DNA from: Clostridia bacterium
GTDB lineage: Bacteria > Bacillota > Clostridia > Acetivibrionales > STF1-152
Direction of reading: 5' to 3'
NCBI GenBank assembly: GCA_028280575.1
Contig: JANQLN010000134.1
Coordinates: 1-64,000 of the forward strand
DNA length: 64,000 bases
Part shown: positions 1 through 10,980 of the stretch, piece after piece
How the letters are laid out: the number at the start of each line of letters is the position of its first letter
Position numbering within the stretch: the first letter of the stretch is position 1
Program-made: the position numbers and the translations under genes
Notes under the pieces: model-generated
The model's input: the letters and a program-made list of their open reading frames with translations, nothing else
Told to the model about the DNA's origin: nothing
The model's database searches: none

Positions 1-178
1 GGCGAGGATGATTTTTGCAAGACGAGGCGGAGGATTGAGGAATACTTTCCGTATTCCGATGTAACGGGTGCGAGCATGTGTGTCGTTCCGGTAGGTACGA
101 CACTTCATTGACGACAACGAAGTATTGCGAAAATCAGACCGTTGCAAAACAATACTTTTAGATGACTCAAGGTACTAG
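1..178 (-). repeat. Truncated copy of an inverted-repeat (MITE-like) element
   Basis: This is the right part of the element seen complete at 29400-29566, in opposite orientation and cut by the window edge. The outer end (163-178, TGACTCAAGGTACTAG) differs at one base from the inverted repeat of the complete copy. Most of the interior matches, but this copy carries about 48 extra bases (about 62-109) that hold a near-perfect hairpin, GTGTCGT/ACGACAC. No open reading frame is visible. It lies just downstream of the groEL terminator. Confidence 0.75.
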
Positions 179-196
179 ATTTAGCAGTATAATAAC

Positions 197-228
197 AAAA
201 GGTCTAAGCTATTCGCTTTAGACCTTTT
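197..228 (-). terminator. groESL terminator
   Basis: A stem of 12-13 bp (AAAGGTCTAAGC against GCTTTAGACCTTT, one bulged base) with a 5-nt loop lies about 45 bp after the groEL stop. On the minus strand it is followed by a short T-rich tract. It could also act on transcripts coming from the left. Confidence 0.75.
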
Positions 229-274
229 GATTTATTGTTACCTATATATAACGTAAAGACGTTCCTATATATTA

Positions 275-1945
<1,671 letters not shown>

Positions 1946-2034
1946 CTAAAATCCTAAATCCTTTAATGAATGCCATGAGCTGTCAAAAACCATATTATAG
2001 GTTTCTGCCCATTGGCTAAAAACCTTAAAACAGG

Positions 2035-2322
<288 letters not shown>

Positions 2323-2355
2323 TCATACCTCCTGCACTTAAATTTTTACATTTTA

Positions 2356-2382
2356 TTAGCACTCACCTTAATTGAGTGCTAA
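2356..2382. promoter_or_regulatory. CIRCE operator of groESL
   Basis: A perfect TTAGCACTC-N9-GAGTGCTAA inverted repeat lies 37 bp upstream of groES. In Firmicutes this is the binding site of the heat-shock repressor HrcA. hrcA itself is not in the window. Confidence 0.97.
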
Positions 2383-2393
2383 CTGCATTAACT

Positions 2394-2423
2394 ATAATAT
2401 TATATTAACCAAAATTTTAGCAA
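2394..2423 (-). promoter_or_regulatory. Candidate groESL promoter
   Basis: On the minus strand a TTGCTA -35 (2418-2423) and a TATTAT -10 (2394-2399) are separated by 18 bp, just upstream of CIRCE. The region is very AT-rich, so the exact -10 box is uncertain. Confidence 0.5.
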
Positions 2424-2544
2424 ATATGCCCTCCGTCCAAATTTGACTGTTATAGGCTATTATTTAAAATTACCATCAATTTTCTCATAATTACTATTGA
2501 TTTCTTATTTTTTTAGTGTTACAACAATAAAAGGGTTTTTTTGG

Positions 2545-3201
2545 TCAACGTCTCCTTTCCAATTCCTTATATATATCACCGGGTTTTACGCCTCTTTCAA
2601 CCATAATTACAAGTAAATGGTATATCAGGTCGGATATTTCATATACGATTTCTTTGTTATCCTTATTTTTTGAAGCAATTATAACTTCTGCTGTTTCTTC
2701 ACCTATTTTTTTGAGCATTTTATCAATGCCTTTCTCAAAAAGATAATTTGTATATGAGCCTGTTTTTGGATTAATGGTACGGTCAACTATTACATTGTAG
2801 ACTTCTTCAAAAATCTCGGATTTATAGTATACTTTTTCCGGCTCAAAAACCTTGCCGGATTTCTCTATGAGCCTGTCCTTTTCCAATTCTCTGTAAAAGC
2901 ATGAATAGTGCCCTGTATGACAGGCAGCTTCTTTTTGTTCCACAATTAAAAGCAAGGTATCGTTATCACAGTCCGGCCTTATTGACTTGACGTACTGAAA
3001 ATGTCCTGATGTTTCACCCTTAAGCCAGAGCTTTTTTCTGGTTCTGCTCCAATAATGAACCAATCCTGTCTCCAGGGTTTTTATTATAGCTCCCCGGTTC
3101 ATGTATGCCATCATAAGTACATCCTTTGTTTTTTCACATTGAACAACTGCCGGCACAAGACCATTATCGTCAAATTTTATTTCCTTTAATAATTCACTCA
3201 T
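2545..3201 (-). CDS. hisIE: Phosphoribosyl-AMP cyclohydrolase / phosphoribosyl-ATP pyrophosphatase
   Basis: This bifunctional enzyme carries out steps 2 and 3 of histidine synthesis. The N-terminal HisI domain (about 1-105) holds the metal-site cysteines C78, C94 and C101 (PDCDND and EAACHTGHYSC). The C-terminal HisE domain (about 125-218) holds the helical EETAEVIIASKN and YEISDLIYHLL segments. Length 218 is normal for the fused form. It is the last gene of the his operon, 40 bp after hisF, with AAAGGAGG ahead of the ATG. No convincing terminator was found before groES. Confidence 0.97.
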   Translation of the reverse strand: MSELLKEIKFDDNGLVPAVVQCEKTKDVLMMAYMNRGAIIKTLETGLVHYWSRTRKKLWLKGETSGHFQYVKSIRPDCDNDTLLLIVEQKEAACHTGHYSCFYRELEKDRLIEKSGKVFEPEKVYYKSEIFEEVYNVIVDRTINPKTGSYTNYLFEKGIDKMLKKIGEETAEVIIASKNKDNKEIVYEISDLIYHLLVIMVERGVKPGDIYKELERRR

Positions 3202-3241
3202 TTTGCTCCCTCCTTTCAGTTGAAAGTTTTAAAGGCTTTTT

Positions 3242-4003
3242 TTACATCCGGATTTCAATTCCCCTTTGATTAAGGTATCTTTTTAAGTCCATTATCTCCA
3301 TTTCCCTGTAATGAAACAGTGAAGCTGCCAAAACAGCATCTGCCTTCCCCTTCGTAAGAGCATCATAAAAATGCTCCATAGTACCTGCTCCACCTGATGC
3401 AATAACCGGAATCGACAAGCTTTCCGATATTTTTCTTGTAAGCTCGATATCATACCCTTCCTTTGTACCGTCACAATCCATACTGGTAAGCAGTATCTCT
3501 CCTGCTCCTCTCTTTTCAGCTTCTACTGCCCACTCTACAGAATCAATTCCTGTATTGATCCTTCCCCCGTTAAGAAAGGTATCCCAACCACTGCCGTCAA
3601 TCCTTCTTTTAGCATCTATGGCAACTACTACACACTGACTGCCAAAGCGCCGTGCGGCTTCAGAGATCAATTCAGGCCTTTTAAGGGCAGCAGAATTAAC
3701 AGATATCTTATCGGCGCCGGCTTTTAAAATTTCCCTGAAATCCTCTACTTTTCTTATACCGCCACCCACAGTAAAGGGTATAAATACCTGTTCCGCAACT
3801 CTTTTTACCACATCCAGCATAATACTCCTGGCATCTGATGAAGCCGTAATATCAAGAAAAGTTAACTCGTCCGCACCGGCCTTATCATAAATGGCAGCCA
3901 CTTCAACAGGGTCTCCGGCATCTTTGAGATTTACAAAATTGACACCTTTAACAACACGGCCTGCATGTACATCCAGACAGGGAATAATTCTTTTGGTAAG
4001 CAT
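3242..4003 (-). CDS. hisF: Imidazole glycerol phosphate synthase, cyclase subunit
   Basis: HisF is the (beta/alpha)8 cyclase subunit. With ammonia from HisH it turns PRFAR into imidazole glycerol phosphate and AICAR. The catalytic aspartates are both present, D11 ([10 protein letters not shown]) and D130 (VVAIDAKRR), as are the phosphate-binding GGGI and ASGGAG loops. The 253-residue length is normal. It starts 2 bp after the hisH stop and its ribosome site overlaps the end of hisH, so the two are translationally linked. In most operons hisA lies between hisH and hisF; here it does not. Confidence 0.98.
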   Translation of the reverse strand: MLTKRIIPCLDVHAGRVVKGVNFVNLKDAGDPVEVAAIYDKAGADELTFLDITASSDARSIMLDVVKRVAEQVFIPFTVGGGIRKVEDFREILKAGADKISVNSAALKRPELISEAARRFGSQCVVVAIDAKRRIDGSGWDTFLNGGRINTGIDSVEWAVEAEKRGAGEILLTSMDCDGTKEGYDIELTRKISESLSIPVIASGGAGTMEHFYDALTKGKADAVLAASLFHYREMEIMDLKRYLNQRGIEIRM

Positions 4004-4005
4004 GT

Positions 4006-4623
4006 TTACCTCCGTATATTTAAAGTCCAGTTTTTAAGAACATTCAAGCCGACTGCGCCGCTTTTTTCCGGGTGGAACTGCGTTGCACAGATATTCTTAA
4101 ACTCTATGGCCGCATCAAATGCAATGCCATATTCACATGTTGCAGCCACCTGATTCCTGATTGCCGCATTTAAACAATAAGAATGTACAAAGTATACATA
4201 TGGCTTGTCCCTCATGCCTTTAAACAACTTACTGTTTTTATTTGTGTCCAGGCAATTCCATCCCATATGGGGCACTTTCAATCCGGTGCCGGAAGGAAAC
4301 CTTTCCACATGTCCTTTAAGGATACCCAGTCCCGGCACTTTTTCTCTGCCTTCACTGCTGTATTCAAACAAAAGCTGCAGACCCAAGCATATTCCAAGCA
4401 AGGGTTTTCCACTATTTACAGATTTCCTGACTACATCGGCCATACCTGCTTTTTCAAGGCTTTCCATTGCATCCGCAAATGCTCCTACACCAGGCAGTAC
4501 TACAGCATCTGACCTTAGTATGAAATCAGTGTCGGAAGAAATTTCAGCCTCGCACCCTATAAATTGCAATGCTTTTTCAACACTTCTTAAGTTTCCTACT
4601 CCATAATCTATCACCGAAATCAT
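4006..4623 (-). CDS. hisH: Imidazole glycerol phosphate synthase, glutamine amidotransferase subunit
   Basis: HisH is a class I glutaminase that feeds ammonia to HisF. The triad is visible: C79 in [11 protein letters not shown], and H184 and E186 in QFHPEKS near the C-terminus. Length 205 is typical. It sits directly upstream of hisF and 9 bp downstream of purC. An AGGGTGG ribosome site precedes the ATG at 4623. Confidence 0.98.
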   Translation of the reverse strand: MISVIDYGVGNLRSVEKALQFIGCEAEISSDTDFILRSDAVVLPGVGAFADAMESLEKAGMADVVRKSVNSGKPLLGICLGLQLLFEYSSEGREKVPGLGILKGHVERFPSGTGLKVPHMGWNCLDTNKNSKLFKGMRDKPYVYFVHSYCLNAAIRNQVAATCEYGIAFDAAIEFKNICATQFHPEKSGAVGLNVLKNWTLNIRR

Positions 4624-4632
4624 AATGCCACC

Positions 4633-5523
4633 CTAAACAAATTTCTTACCTGTTAATATTTCATATGCTTCAATGTATTTTGCCTCCGTATTTTTAATTA
4701 CTTCCTCAGGAAGACGAGGTGCAGGAGGCTTTTTATCCCAATCAAGAGTTTCAAGGTACTCCCTCAGGAATTGTTTGTCAAAGCTCTTTTGTGCCCTTCC
4801 CGGTTCATAACGGTCCATTTGCCAGAATCGCGACGAGTCTGGGGTAAACATTTCGTCGGCAACAACAAGCCTGCCGTCAAGCATACCAAATTCAAACTTT
4901 GTGTCGGCCAGGATAATACCCTTGCTTTCAGCATGAATGCTGGCTTTTTTGTATAACGCCAAACTTGTATCCCTCAGCATTGTAGCCATTTCAGAACCGA
5001 TCCTGTTTTTCAGTTCTTCATATGTAACATTTTCGTCATGCCCTTCCAGTGCTTTCGTAGACGGAGTAAATATTGGCTCCGGCAGCTTATCTGCCTGTTT
5101 AAGTCCTTCAGGCAGCTTGATACCGCATATACTCCCGGTTTTTCTGTAGTCCTTAAGGCCTGAGCCTTCAAGGTAACCTCTTACTATACACTCGGCCTCC
5201 ACCATTTCCACTTTGTTTACCAGCATTGAGCAGCCCTGGATTTTACCGGTGTAGCTCAAAAGGCTTTCAGGATATTTGCCGGTATCCGTAGTTATCATAT
5301 GGTTTCCAACAATATCACTTGTATAGTTGAACCAGAACTCGGAAATACCGTTCAGCACTTTACCCTTGTTTGGTATGAGATTTGGAAAAACTACATCAAA
5401 GGCAGAAATCCTGTCTGTTACAACAATCAGCAGTTTATCGTCCATGTCATAGACATCCCTTACCTTACCTTTAATAAAAACAGGGAGATCGATAAAATCA
5501 GTATTGCCAACCAGTTTTGACAT
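4633..5523 (-). CDS. purC: Phosphoribosylaminoimidazole-succinocarboxamide synthase
   Basis: PurC (SAICAR synthetase) joins CAIR and aspartate in purine synthesis. The GKVRDVYDMDD and DRISAFDVVFPNLIPNKG signatures lie near the N-terminus, with EFGMLDGRLVVADEMFTPDSSRFW further on. At 296 residues it is the longer, yeast-like form rather than the ~240-residue Bacillus/E. coli form. It lies inside the his operon, 131 bp after hisB and 9 bp before hisH. The only metabolic link is AICAR, released by HisF-HisH and used in the same purine branch two steps later. The 131-bp gap could hold an internal promoter, but I see no strong one. Confidence 0.96.
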   Translation of the reverse strand: MSKLVGNTDFIDLPVFIKGKVRDVYDMDDKLLIVVTDRISAFDVVFPNLIPNKGKVLNGISEFWFNYTSDIVGNHMITTDTGKYPESLLSYTGKIQGCSMLVNKVEMVEAECIVRGYLEGSGLKDYRKTGSICGIKLPEGLKQADKLPEPIFTPSTKALEGHDENVTYEELKNRIGSEMATMLRDTSLALYKKASIHAESKGIILADTKFEFGMLDGRLVVADEMFTPDSSRFWQMDRYEPGRAQKSFDKQFLREYLETLDWDKKPPAPRLPEEVIKNTEAKYIEAYEILTGKKFV

Positions 5524-5654
5524 TTTGTTAAATACCTCCGTTTCAGAAGAACAAATTACCAGGCAATCACCCGATCCGTTCTCTAATAAATTTTATAATA
5601 CACTTAACATATTGCTAAGCTGCCAACATGATAATTATTTATAGGCATAAGCCT

Positions 5655-6242
5655 TCACAGCTTTCCTTTTGTAGACATTACGCCCTCTATTCTGCCATCA
5701 AGCATTGCTGCCTGGTCCAAAGCCCTGCCAAATGCTTTAAAAACCGCTTCTATCCTATGGTGGTCATTATTTCCATAAAATACTCTTACATGTATGTTAG
5801 ACAACGAGTTAAAGGACACCCCATTGAAAAATTCTTTAAAAAGCTGGGTTTCCATGCCGCCTGCCATATCTGTATCAAATTCACAGTTGAATACCATGTA
5901 TGGTCTCTTTCCCAAATCCAGAGAAACCATGGCAAGTGACTCATCCATAGGTACAAAGGCAGTGCCGTATCTCTTTATTGATTTTCTGTCACCAAGGGCT
6001 TTATTTATTGCCTGCCCCAGCACAATACCTATATCCTCAACAGTATGGTGGGCATCCACATGCAAATCCCCTTCTGCTTTAACTTTAAGGTCAAATAATC
6101 CATGTTTTGAAAAAAGCGAAAGCATATGATCTAAAAAACCTATGCCTGTTTCAATTTCAAACATTCCTTTCCCATCAACATTAAACTCAACGGTAATATC
6201 GGTTTCTCCCGTTTTTCTTTGCACTAAAGCCTTCCTTTCCAT
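5655..6242 (-). CDS. hisB: Imidazoleglycerol-phosphate dehydratase
   Basis: HisB dehydrates imidazole glycerol phosphate to imidazole acetol phosphate. The metal-binding histidine motifs of both half-domains are present: HVDAHHTVED (H61, H65, H66) and NDHHRIEAVFKAFGRAL near residue 150. At 195 residues it is the single-function form without a phosphatase domain. GGAGGTG precedes the ATG. It lies 55 bp after hisC. Confidence 0.98.
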   Translation of the reverse strand: MERKALVQRKTGETDITVEFNVDGKGMFEIETGIGFLDHMLSLFSKHGLFDLKVKAEGDLHVDAHHTVEDIGIVLGQAINKALGDRKSIKRYGTAFVPMDESLAMVSLDLGKRPYMVFNCEFDTDMAGGMETQLFKEFFNGVSFNSLSNIHVRVFYGNNDHHRIEAVFKAFGRALDQAAMLDGRIEGVMSTKGKL

Positions 6243-6297
6243 GTTTCACCTCCATAGAACTTTTATTAAGGGTATATTTCGCTGTAATATTAGTATT

Positions 6298-7353
6298 CTA
6301 CAGCAAATTCTTAAGGGTGTCTACAAATACATCCATTTCTTTGTCCGTTCCGATACTTACACGTAAATAACCTGAAATACGCGGCTTGTTAAAATACCTG
6401 ACCAGTATCCCATTTTCTTTAAGCAGCCTGAATATATCAAATGCCTTTGCAGTTTTATGGCTTATAAGAATGAAATTTGCCTTTGAATCAACGACCTCAA
6501 ATCCCATATCTCTTAATTCTGCAGTTATCCTGTCTCTCGTGCTTATTACCATAGAAGATGTTTCCCTGTAATAATCACCATCATCAAATGCAGCAATTGC
6601 TCCTTCCATTGCCAGAGTATCAATGGTATATGAATTAATTGAATCCTTTACCCTTACCAATCCTTCGGTCAATTCTTCACTTCCCAGTGCATAGCCTACC
6701 CTGAGTCCGGCAAGTGACATGGATTTTGACAAAGTCTGCACTACTAAAAGGTTTGGGTATTTACCAATTAATGATACCGCACTTTTTCCTCCAAAATCAA
6801 TATATGCCTCATCTATGATAACCACCTTTTCCATATTGTTTTTTAGTATATCCTCTATGGCATCAAGTTTAAGGTATTTGCCTGTAGGTGCATTGGGATT
6901 TGGTATTATAACTCCGCCATTTTCCTGTTTAAAGCTATCAACAGAAATGGAAAAATTGCTTTTCATTTCAGCATTTATATAATCCAGGCCGTATAGTTTA
7001 CAGTAAACAGGATAAAAGGTATAGGTTATTTCAGGAAAAATAACCTTTTCACCCGGATTAAAAAATGCTTTAAAGGCAAAAGCCAGGACTTCATCCGAAC
7101 CGTTGCCGGGAAAAACCTGACTTGCATTCAGTCCAAAATAACCGGCTATTTTCTTACGGAGCCTTATGCATGTTGGTTCGGGGTAAAGCTTAAGCCTTTC
7201 GCCCGCAGCATTCCTTATAGCATTGATAACCCCGGGTGGCGGCGGATAAGGGTTTTCATTTGTATTAAGCTTTATATATTTTTTGTCCCCCGGCTGTTCT
7301 CCAGGTACGTATGGTTTTAGACCACGAGTTGTTACGCTCCAGTATTTACTCAT
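6298..7353 (-). CDS. hisC: Histidinol-phosphate aminotransferase
   Basis: This fold-type I PLP enzyme converts imidazole acetol phosphate and glutamate to histidinol phosphate. The Schiff-base lysine is K210 in VVQTLSKSMSLAGLRVG. Other family marks are NTNENPYPPPP near the N-terminus, GNGSDE at 83-88 and IIDEAYIDFG at 179-188. Length 351 is normal. The ATG directly abuts the hisD stop codon, with the ribosome site inside the end of hisD. Confidence 0.97.
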   Translation of the reverse strand: MSKYWSVTTRGLKPYVPGEQPGDKKYIKLNTNENPYPPPPGVINAIRNAAGERLKLYPEPTCIRLRKKIAGYFGLNASQVFPGNGSDEVLAFAFKAFFNPGEKVIFPEITYTFYPVYCKLYGLDYINAEMKSNFSISVDSFKQENGGVIIPNPNAPTGKYLKLDAIEDILKNNMEKVVIIDEAYIDFGGKSAVSLIGKYPNLLVVQTLSKSMSLAGLRVGYALGSEELTEGLVRVKDSINSYTIDTLAMEGAIAAFDDGDYYRETSSMVISTRDRITAELRDMGFEVVDSKANFILISHKTAKAFDIFRLLKENGILVRYFNKPRISGYLRVSIGTDKEMDVFVDTLKNLL

Positions 7354-8655
7354 TTACCCTTCACCCTCCGCTCTGATTGTTACGGCCCTGGCATGTGCGT
7401 CCAGGCTTTCTGCCAGTGCGAACCTTTCAACATCCCGTACATCCTTGAGAAGAGCATCCTTCGTATAGTAAATGACACTGGATTTTTTTACAAATTGCGT
7501 AATATCCAATGGAGAAAAGAAGCGTGCCGTTCCTCCGGTAGGAAGCACATGATTCGGACCGGCAAAGTAGTCTCCTATGGGTTCGGGCGAATACGGCCCA
7601 AGGAAAACGGCCCCGGCATTTCCAACCTCACCCAGCAGCTTGAACGGTTCATCAACAAGTATTTCAAGATGCTCCGGAGCTATCCTGTCCGATAATTCAA
7701 CTGCTTCCTTTATACTGTTAACTAAAATGATTGCTCCGTAATTATCAAGAGACTTTTTAATAATCTCTTTCCTTTTAAGCTTATTGAACTGCTCTTCCAG
7801 TTCTATATCCACTTTTTCTGCCAGTTCCTTGGAAACAGTTATTAAAACAGAAGCCGCAATAACATCATGTTCTGCCTGGGAAAGCATATCTGCCGCTATA
7901 TATGAAGCATTGGCATTACCGTCGGCTATCACACATATTTCACTGGGCCCGGCAAACATGTCTATATCAACATTTCCATACACAAGCCTTTTTGCAGCTG
8001 CTACATATATATTACCCGGTCCGGTAATTTTATCTACCCTGGGAACAGAATCGGTACCATATGCAAAGGCTGCAATTGCTTGAGCTCCACCCATTTTGTA
8101 TATCTGTGCTGCCCCTGCTTCCCTAGCTGCAACCAGCATTGCAGGGTTTATACTTCCATCTCTTTGAGGCGGAGTAGCCATTATGATTTTTTCCACACCT
8201 GCTGCCTTTGCAGGTAAAACATTCATTAATACGGAAGAAATAAGCGGCGCCGTTCCACCCGGAACATAAACTCCTACACTTTTTAAAGGAGTGTACTTCT
8301 GTCCTAGAATCACACCGTCCTGCCTGCTGCAAAACCACGACTGATTTTTTTGCTTTTCATGGTATTCCTTTATGTTCCCGCAAGCCTTTTTTATTGTAGA
8401 AAGGAGCTTTTCATCAACCTTTGTATAAGCTTTCTCAAATTCATTTTCAGATACCTTGAGGCAATAATCATCTATAAAAATTTTATCAAACTTTTTTGTA
8501 TAATGGAGTATGGCTTTGTCACCTTCGTATTTTACCCTGTTAACAATTTCGCTTACGGTATCGGCAATATGGGAAGCGTCGAAATTGTTTCTCTTTTCCA
8601 GTATTTTAAAATATTCCGCCATCTGGCGGCTCCCTGCTTTAATTATCCTGACCAA
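7354..8655 (-). CDS. hisD: Histidinol dehydrogenase
   Basis: HisD is a zinc enzyme that makes two NAD-dependent oxidations from histidinol to histidine. Family blocks include [35 protein letters not shown] and [16 protein letters not shown]. Length is 433. The chosen start is TTG at 8655, because the first residues (VRIIKAG) match the usual family N-terminus and GAAGGTG lies at proper distance upstream. An ATG 11 codons later (8622) with GGGAG is an alternative. The TTG start overlaps hisG by 17 bp. Confidence 0.96.
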   Translation of the reverse strand: MVRIIKAGSRQMAEYFKILEKRNNFDASHIADTVSEIVNRVKYEGDKAILHYTKKFDKIFIDDYCLKVSENEFEKAYTKVDEKLLSTIKKACGNIKEYHEKQKNQSWFCSRQDGVILGQKYTPLKSVGVYVPGGTAPLISSVLMNVLPAKAAGVEKIIMATPPQRDGSINPAMLVAAREAGAAQIYKMGGAQAIAAFAYGTDSVPRVDKITGPGNIYVAAAKRLVYGNVDIDMFAGPSEICVIADGNANASYIAADMLSQAEHDVIAASVLITVSKELAEKVDIELEEQFNKLKRKEIIKKSLDNYGAIILVNSIKEAVELSDRIAPEHLEILVDEPFKLLGEVGNAGAVFLGPYSPEPIGDYFAGPNHVLPTGGTARFFSPLDITQFVKKSSVIYYTKDALLKDVRDVERFALAESLDAHARAVTIRAEGEG

Positions 8656-9304
8656 TTATAACACCTTCTTCTTCAAGCTCTTTTCTAAAACCGTCAATTA
8701 TCCGGTTGATTCTCCTGCTTTCCATTTTCATGCTTACCCTGTTAACTATAAGCCTTGCACTTAAATCAGCAATTTTATCCAGTATTACCAGTCCGTTTTC
8801 CTTAAGTGTGGTACCTGTCTCAACTATATCGACAATTACTTCGGAAAGCCCTACAAGCGGTGCAAGTTCAACTGAACCATTGAGCTTTATTACTTCAATG
8901 GATTCTTTTCTTTTGTGCTCAAAATAGTCTCTTGCAACTTTTGGATATTTTGTTGCAACTCTCTTGTTATTAAGCTGGTCAAGCCTGCCTTCGAGAACGG
9001 CAGGTCCTGCAACTACCATCCTGCATTTGGAAAACCCAAGGTTTAGGACTTCATATATTCTTCTGCCCTCTTCCATAATGGTATCCTTGCCTACAATTCC
9101 CATATCTGCAGCGCCGTACTCAACATAAGTGGGAACATCCGCCGGCTTTACAAGAAAAAACTTGATTTTATTTTTTTCATCCTTTAATACCAGCTTCCTG
9201 GTTGAGCTTTTAAGCTCAGTACAGTCAAATCCTATCGACTCAAAATAAACTATTGATTTATCAGCCAATCTTCCCTTTGCAAGTGCAATACTAAGATATC
9301 TCAT
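8639..9304 (-). CDS. hisG: ATP phosphoribosyltransferase, short-form catalytic subunit
   Basis: HisG catalyses the first and committed step, joining ATP and PRPP. At 221 residues it is the short form that lacks the C-terminal ACT-like regulatory domain and needs HisZ, which lies directly upstream. Visible marks include ALAKGRL at the N-terminus, [13 protein letters not shown] and the PRPP-loop-like [16 protein letters not shown] near 160-175. GGGGGG precedes the ATG. Confidence 0.97.
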   Translation of the reverse strand: MRYLSIALAKGRLADKSIVYFESIGFDCTELKSSTRKLVLKDEKNKIKFFLVKPADVPTYVEYGAADMGIVGKDTIMEEGRRIYEVLNLGFSKCRMVVAGPAVLEGRLDQLNNKRVATKYPKVARDYFEHKRKESIEVIKLNGSVELAPLVGLSEVIVDIVETGTTLKENGLVILDKIADLSARLIVNRVSMKMESRRINRIIDGFRKELEEEGVIIGQDN

Positions 9305-9323
9305 GCGGCCACCCCCCTAACAC

Positions 9324-10580
9324 CTACTTATTAATAAGCTCTTCCATGCTTGTTTTGACAGCTTCACCCGTTTCAATATTGTACACATTAATATCACCAT
9401 TTCCCGCTATAAACAAAAATCCGTTTATACTTTTTGCCTTTGCATAGCTTTCCAATTCTGCCGCATCCCTTCCTGCCACATCCATTTCAACAACCAGACC
9501 CTGTTTCCTCATTTCATTCCAGAGTTTGAAAGCCGTTTTCCTTTCAGCCTTTTCATACCCTATAATAGTATCAATAGCCGGTCTTTGTGCCTGTAGTTCC
9601 TGTCTTTCCAGTGCCATCAAGACCATATTCAAGCCTAATGAGAACCCTGTTGCAGGCTGGCCCTTGCCAAAATTACCAACAAGGTCATCATACCGCCCGC
9701 CTCTTAATATTGGAAACCCTATGTCATACGTGAATCCCTTAAATATTATGCCTGAATAGAAATTGAGATTCTGCACCATCCCAAGATCAATAGAGATATA
9801 CTTGCTTAAGCCATAGTCATCCAGTATTTCAAAAACATCCCTTAAGTTATTGATCGCCTTAAGAGACTTCTCATTATCAGTAACCTGTACAACCCTGTCA
9901 AGAAGGTCCAAACTGCCAAACAGCCTGGGCAGGTCCAGAATAATCTCCTGGAGCCTGGGCTGCAAATTATGGCTTTTAACCATTTCTTCTATGCCGATTG
10001 AATCCTTGCGGTCAATCAATACCCTCATCTGCTCTATATACATGTCGGCAAGTCTGCTTTGCTCCATCAGCCCCCTGAAAAAATCCATCTGGCCTATATC
10101 AATCTGGAAGTTTTCTATCCCCAGGCATTTAACTGCATTTATCGCCATTGAAATGATTTCAGCATCTGCCTGGGGACCCCCTGCACCAATTATTTCAGCA
10201 CCTGCAACTGTGAATTCCTTCTGCTTGCCTCCGCCCAGTTCATTATATCGAAAAGTGTTGCCAATATACGAAAGCTTTACAGGTGCCGGCCCGTCACCAA
10301 GTTTTGTTGCCGCAAGCCTGGCGGCAGGTATTGTGGCATCAGGTCTTAAAACCAGTATCCTGCCCTGCTGGTCAAAAAACTTAAACATTGTTTCCTGTGA
10401 AATCAATCCGGTTTCAGGAGAAAATGCATCATAGAATTCCAGTGTCGGTGTTTCTATTTCAAAGTAGCCCCATGACCTGAATAGCTCCCTTACCTTTCCT
10501 TCCATATTTCTCTTAATATAACACTCATCAAAAAGTATATCTCTAACTCCTTCCGGAGTATATATATTCCATTTTGCCAA
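9324..10580 (-). CDS. hisZ: ATP phosphoribosyltransferase regulatory subunit
   Basis: HisZ is a histidyl-tRNA-synthetase-like protein that has lost aminoacylation and forms the active octamer with short HisG. The class II synthetase core is recognisable: TPEGVRDI, YFEIETPTLEFYD, LRPDATIPAARL and GGRYDDLVGNFG. The C-terminal ~80 residues do not look like a full anticodon-binding domain. I place the start at TTG 10580, six bases after GAGAGGTG; the GTG at 10589 would overlap that ribosome site. It is the first gene of the operon. Confidence 0.95.
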   Translation of the reverse strand: MAKWNIYTPEGVRDILFDECYIKRNMEGKVRELFRSWGYFEIETPTLEFYDAFSPETGLISQETMFKFFDQQGRILVLRPDATIPAARLAATKLGDGPAPVKLSYIGNTFRYNELGGGKQKEFTVAGAEIIGAGGPQADAEIISMAINAVKCLGIENFQIDIGQMDFFRGLMEQSRLADMYIEQMRVLIDRKDSIGIEEMVKSHNLQPRLQEIILDLPRLFGSLDLLDRVVQVTDNEKSLKAINNLRDVFEILDDYGLSKYISIDLGMVQNLNFYSGIIFKGFTYDIGFPILRGGRYDDLVGNFGKGQPATGFSLGLNMVLMALERQELQAQRPAIDTIIGYEKAERKTAFKLWNEMRKQGLVVEMDVAGRDAAELESYAKAKSINGFLFIAGNGDINVYNIETGEAVKTSMEELINK

Positions 10581-10649
10581 TTTGAACACCTCTCTGATTT
10601 TTCTTTATTTCTTTATTGTGTTAAAGTAATAAATTAATGAATTGTCAAT

Positions 10650-10678
10650 ATTATAAATTATGTTTTACCTTTTGTCAA
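10650..10678 (-). promoter_or_regulatory. his operon promoter
   Basis: TTGACA (minus strand, 10673-10678) and TATAAT (10650-10655) are separated by exactly 17 bp, a full consensus sigma-A promoter about 70 bp before hisZ. The leader is short and I see no T-box or other riboswitch in it. Confidence 0.85.
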
Positions 10679-10774
10679 TATTATATTGCATTGAGTTTCA
10701 ACATTTTTTAAAACAGGTATAAATTTAAGCTTATAATGAAACATTTATCAGTCCAATCATTAAGAAAATGTATT

Positions 10775-10880
10775 AAGCAATTTCAAGTAAGGAGCATACT
10801 AAATGTTGTATATGCTTATTATTCATACTACTAAATTTAGTATGTTCCTTTAAGAAAATCATAACATAAGCAAATTGCTC
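10775..10880 (+). repeat. Small palindromic intergenic repeat, copy A
   Basis: The outer ends are AAGCAATTT and AAATTGCT. Inside is a long hairpin, GGAGCATACTAAAT (10791-10804) against ATTTAGTATGTTCC (10835-10848). The last 30 or so bases, ending in CATAAGCAAATTGCTC, match the reverse complement of 52020-52107 closely. It has no coding capacity. Family of at least two copies here, in opposite orientation. Confidence 0.7.
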
Positions 10881-10980
10881 GTATTGCAGGGCTATTGTGC
10901 TATTAACAAGTATATGGTAGACTTATTTAAATTGTCAATTTCGCCGGAATAGTATTTTCTTGTATAAGGAGATCTACTTT

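Larger units (their letters stand above)
10590..10980. other. Intergenic region between hisZ and the ABC exporter
   Basis: This 390-bp stretch contains the his promoter (10650-10678), a 106-bp palindromic repeat (10775-10880), and the leader of the exporter operon. A weak TTGTGC-17 bp-TAGACT pair near 10898-10926 might be the exporter promoter. No gene is seen. Confidence 0.6.

Noticed and set aside
7354-8622. hisD starting at the internal ATG 8622
   Set aside because: It has a fair ribosome site, but the family N-terminus (VRIIK) and a better-placed GAAGGTG support TTG 8655.
10590-10760. T-box or histidine attenuator ahead of hisZ
   Set aside because: The leader between promoter and hisZ is only about 70 bp and AT-rich, without a T-box sequence, histidine codon run or terminator hairpin.
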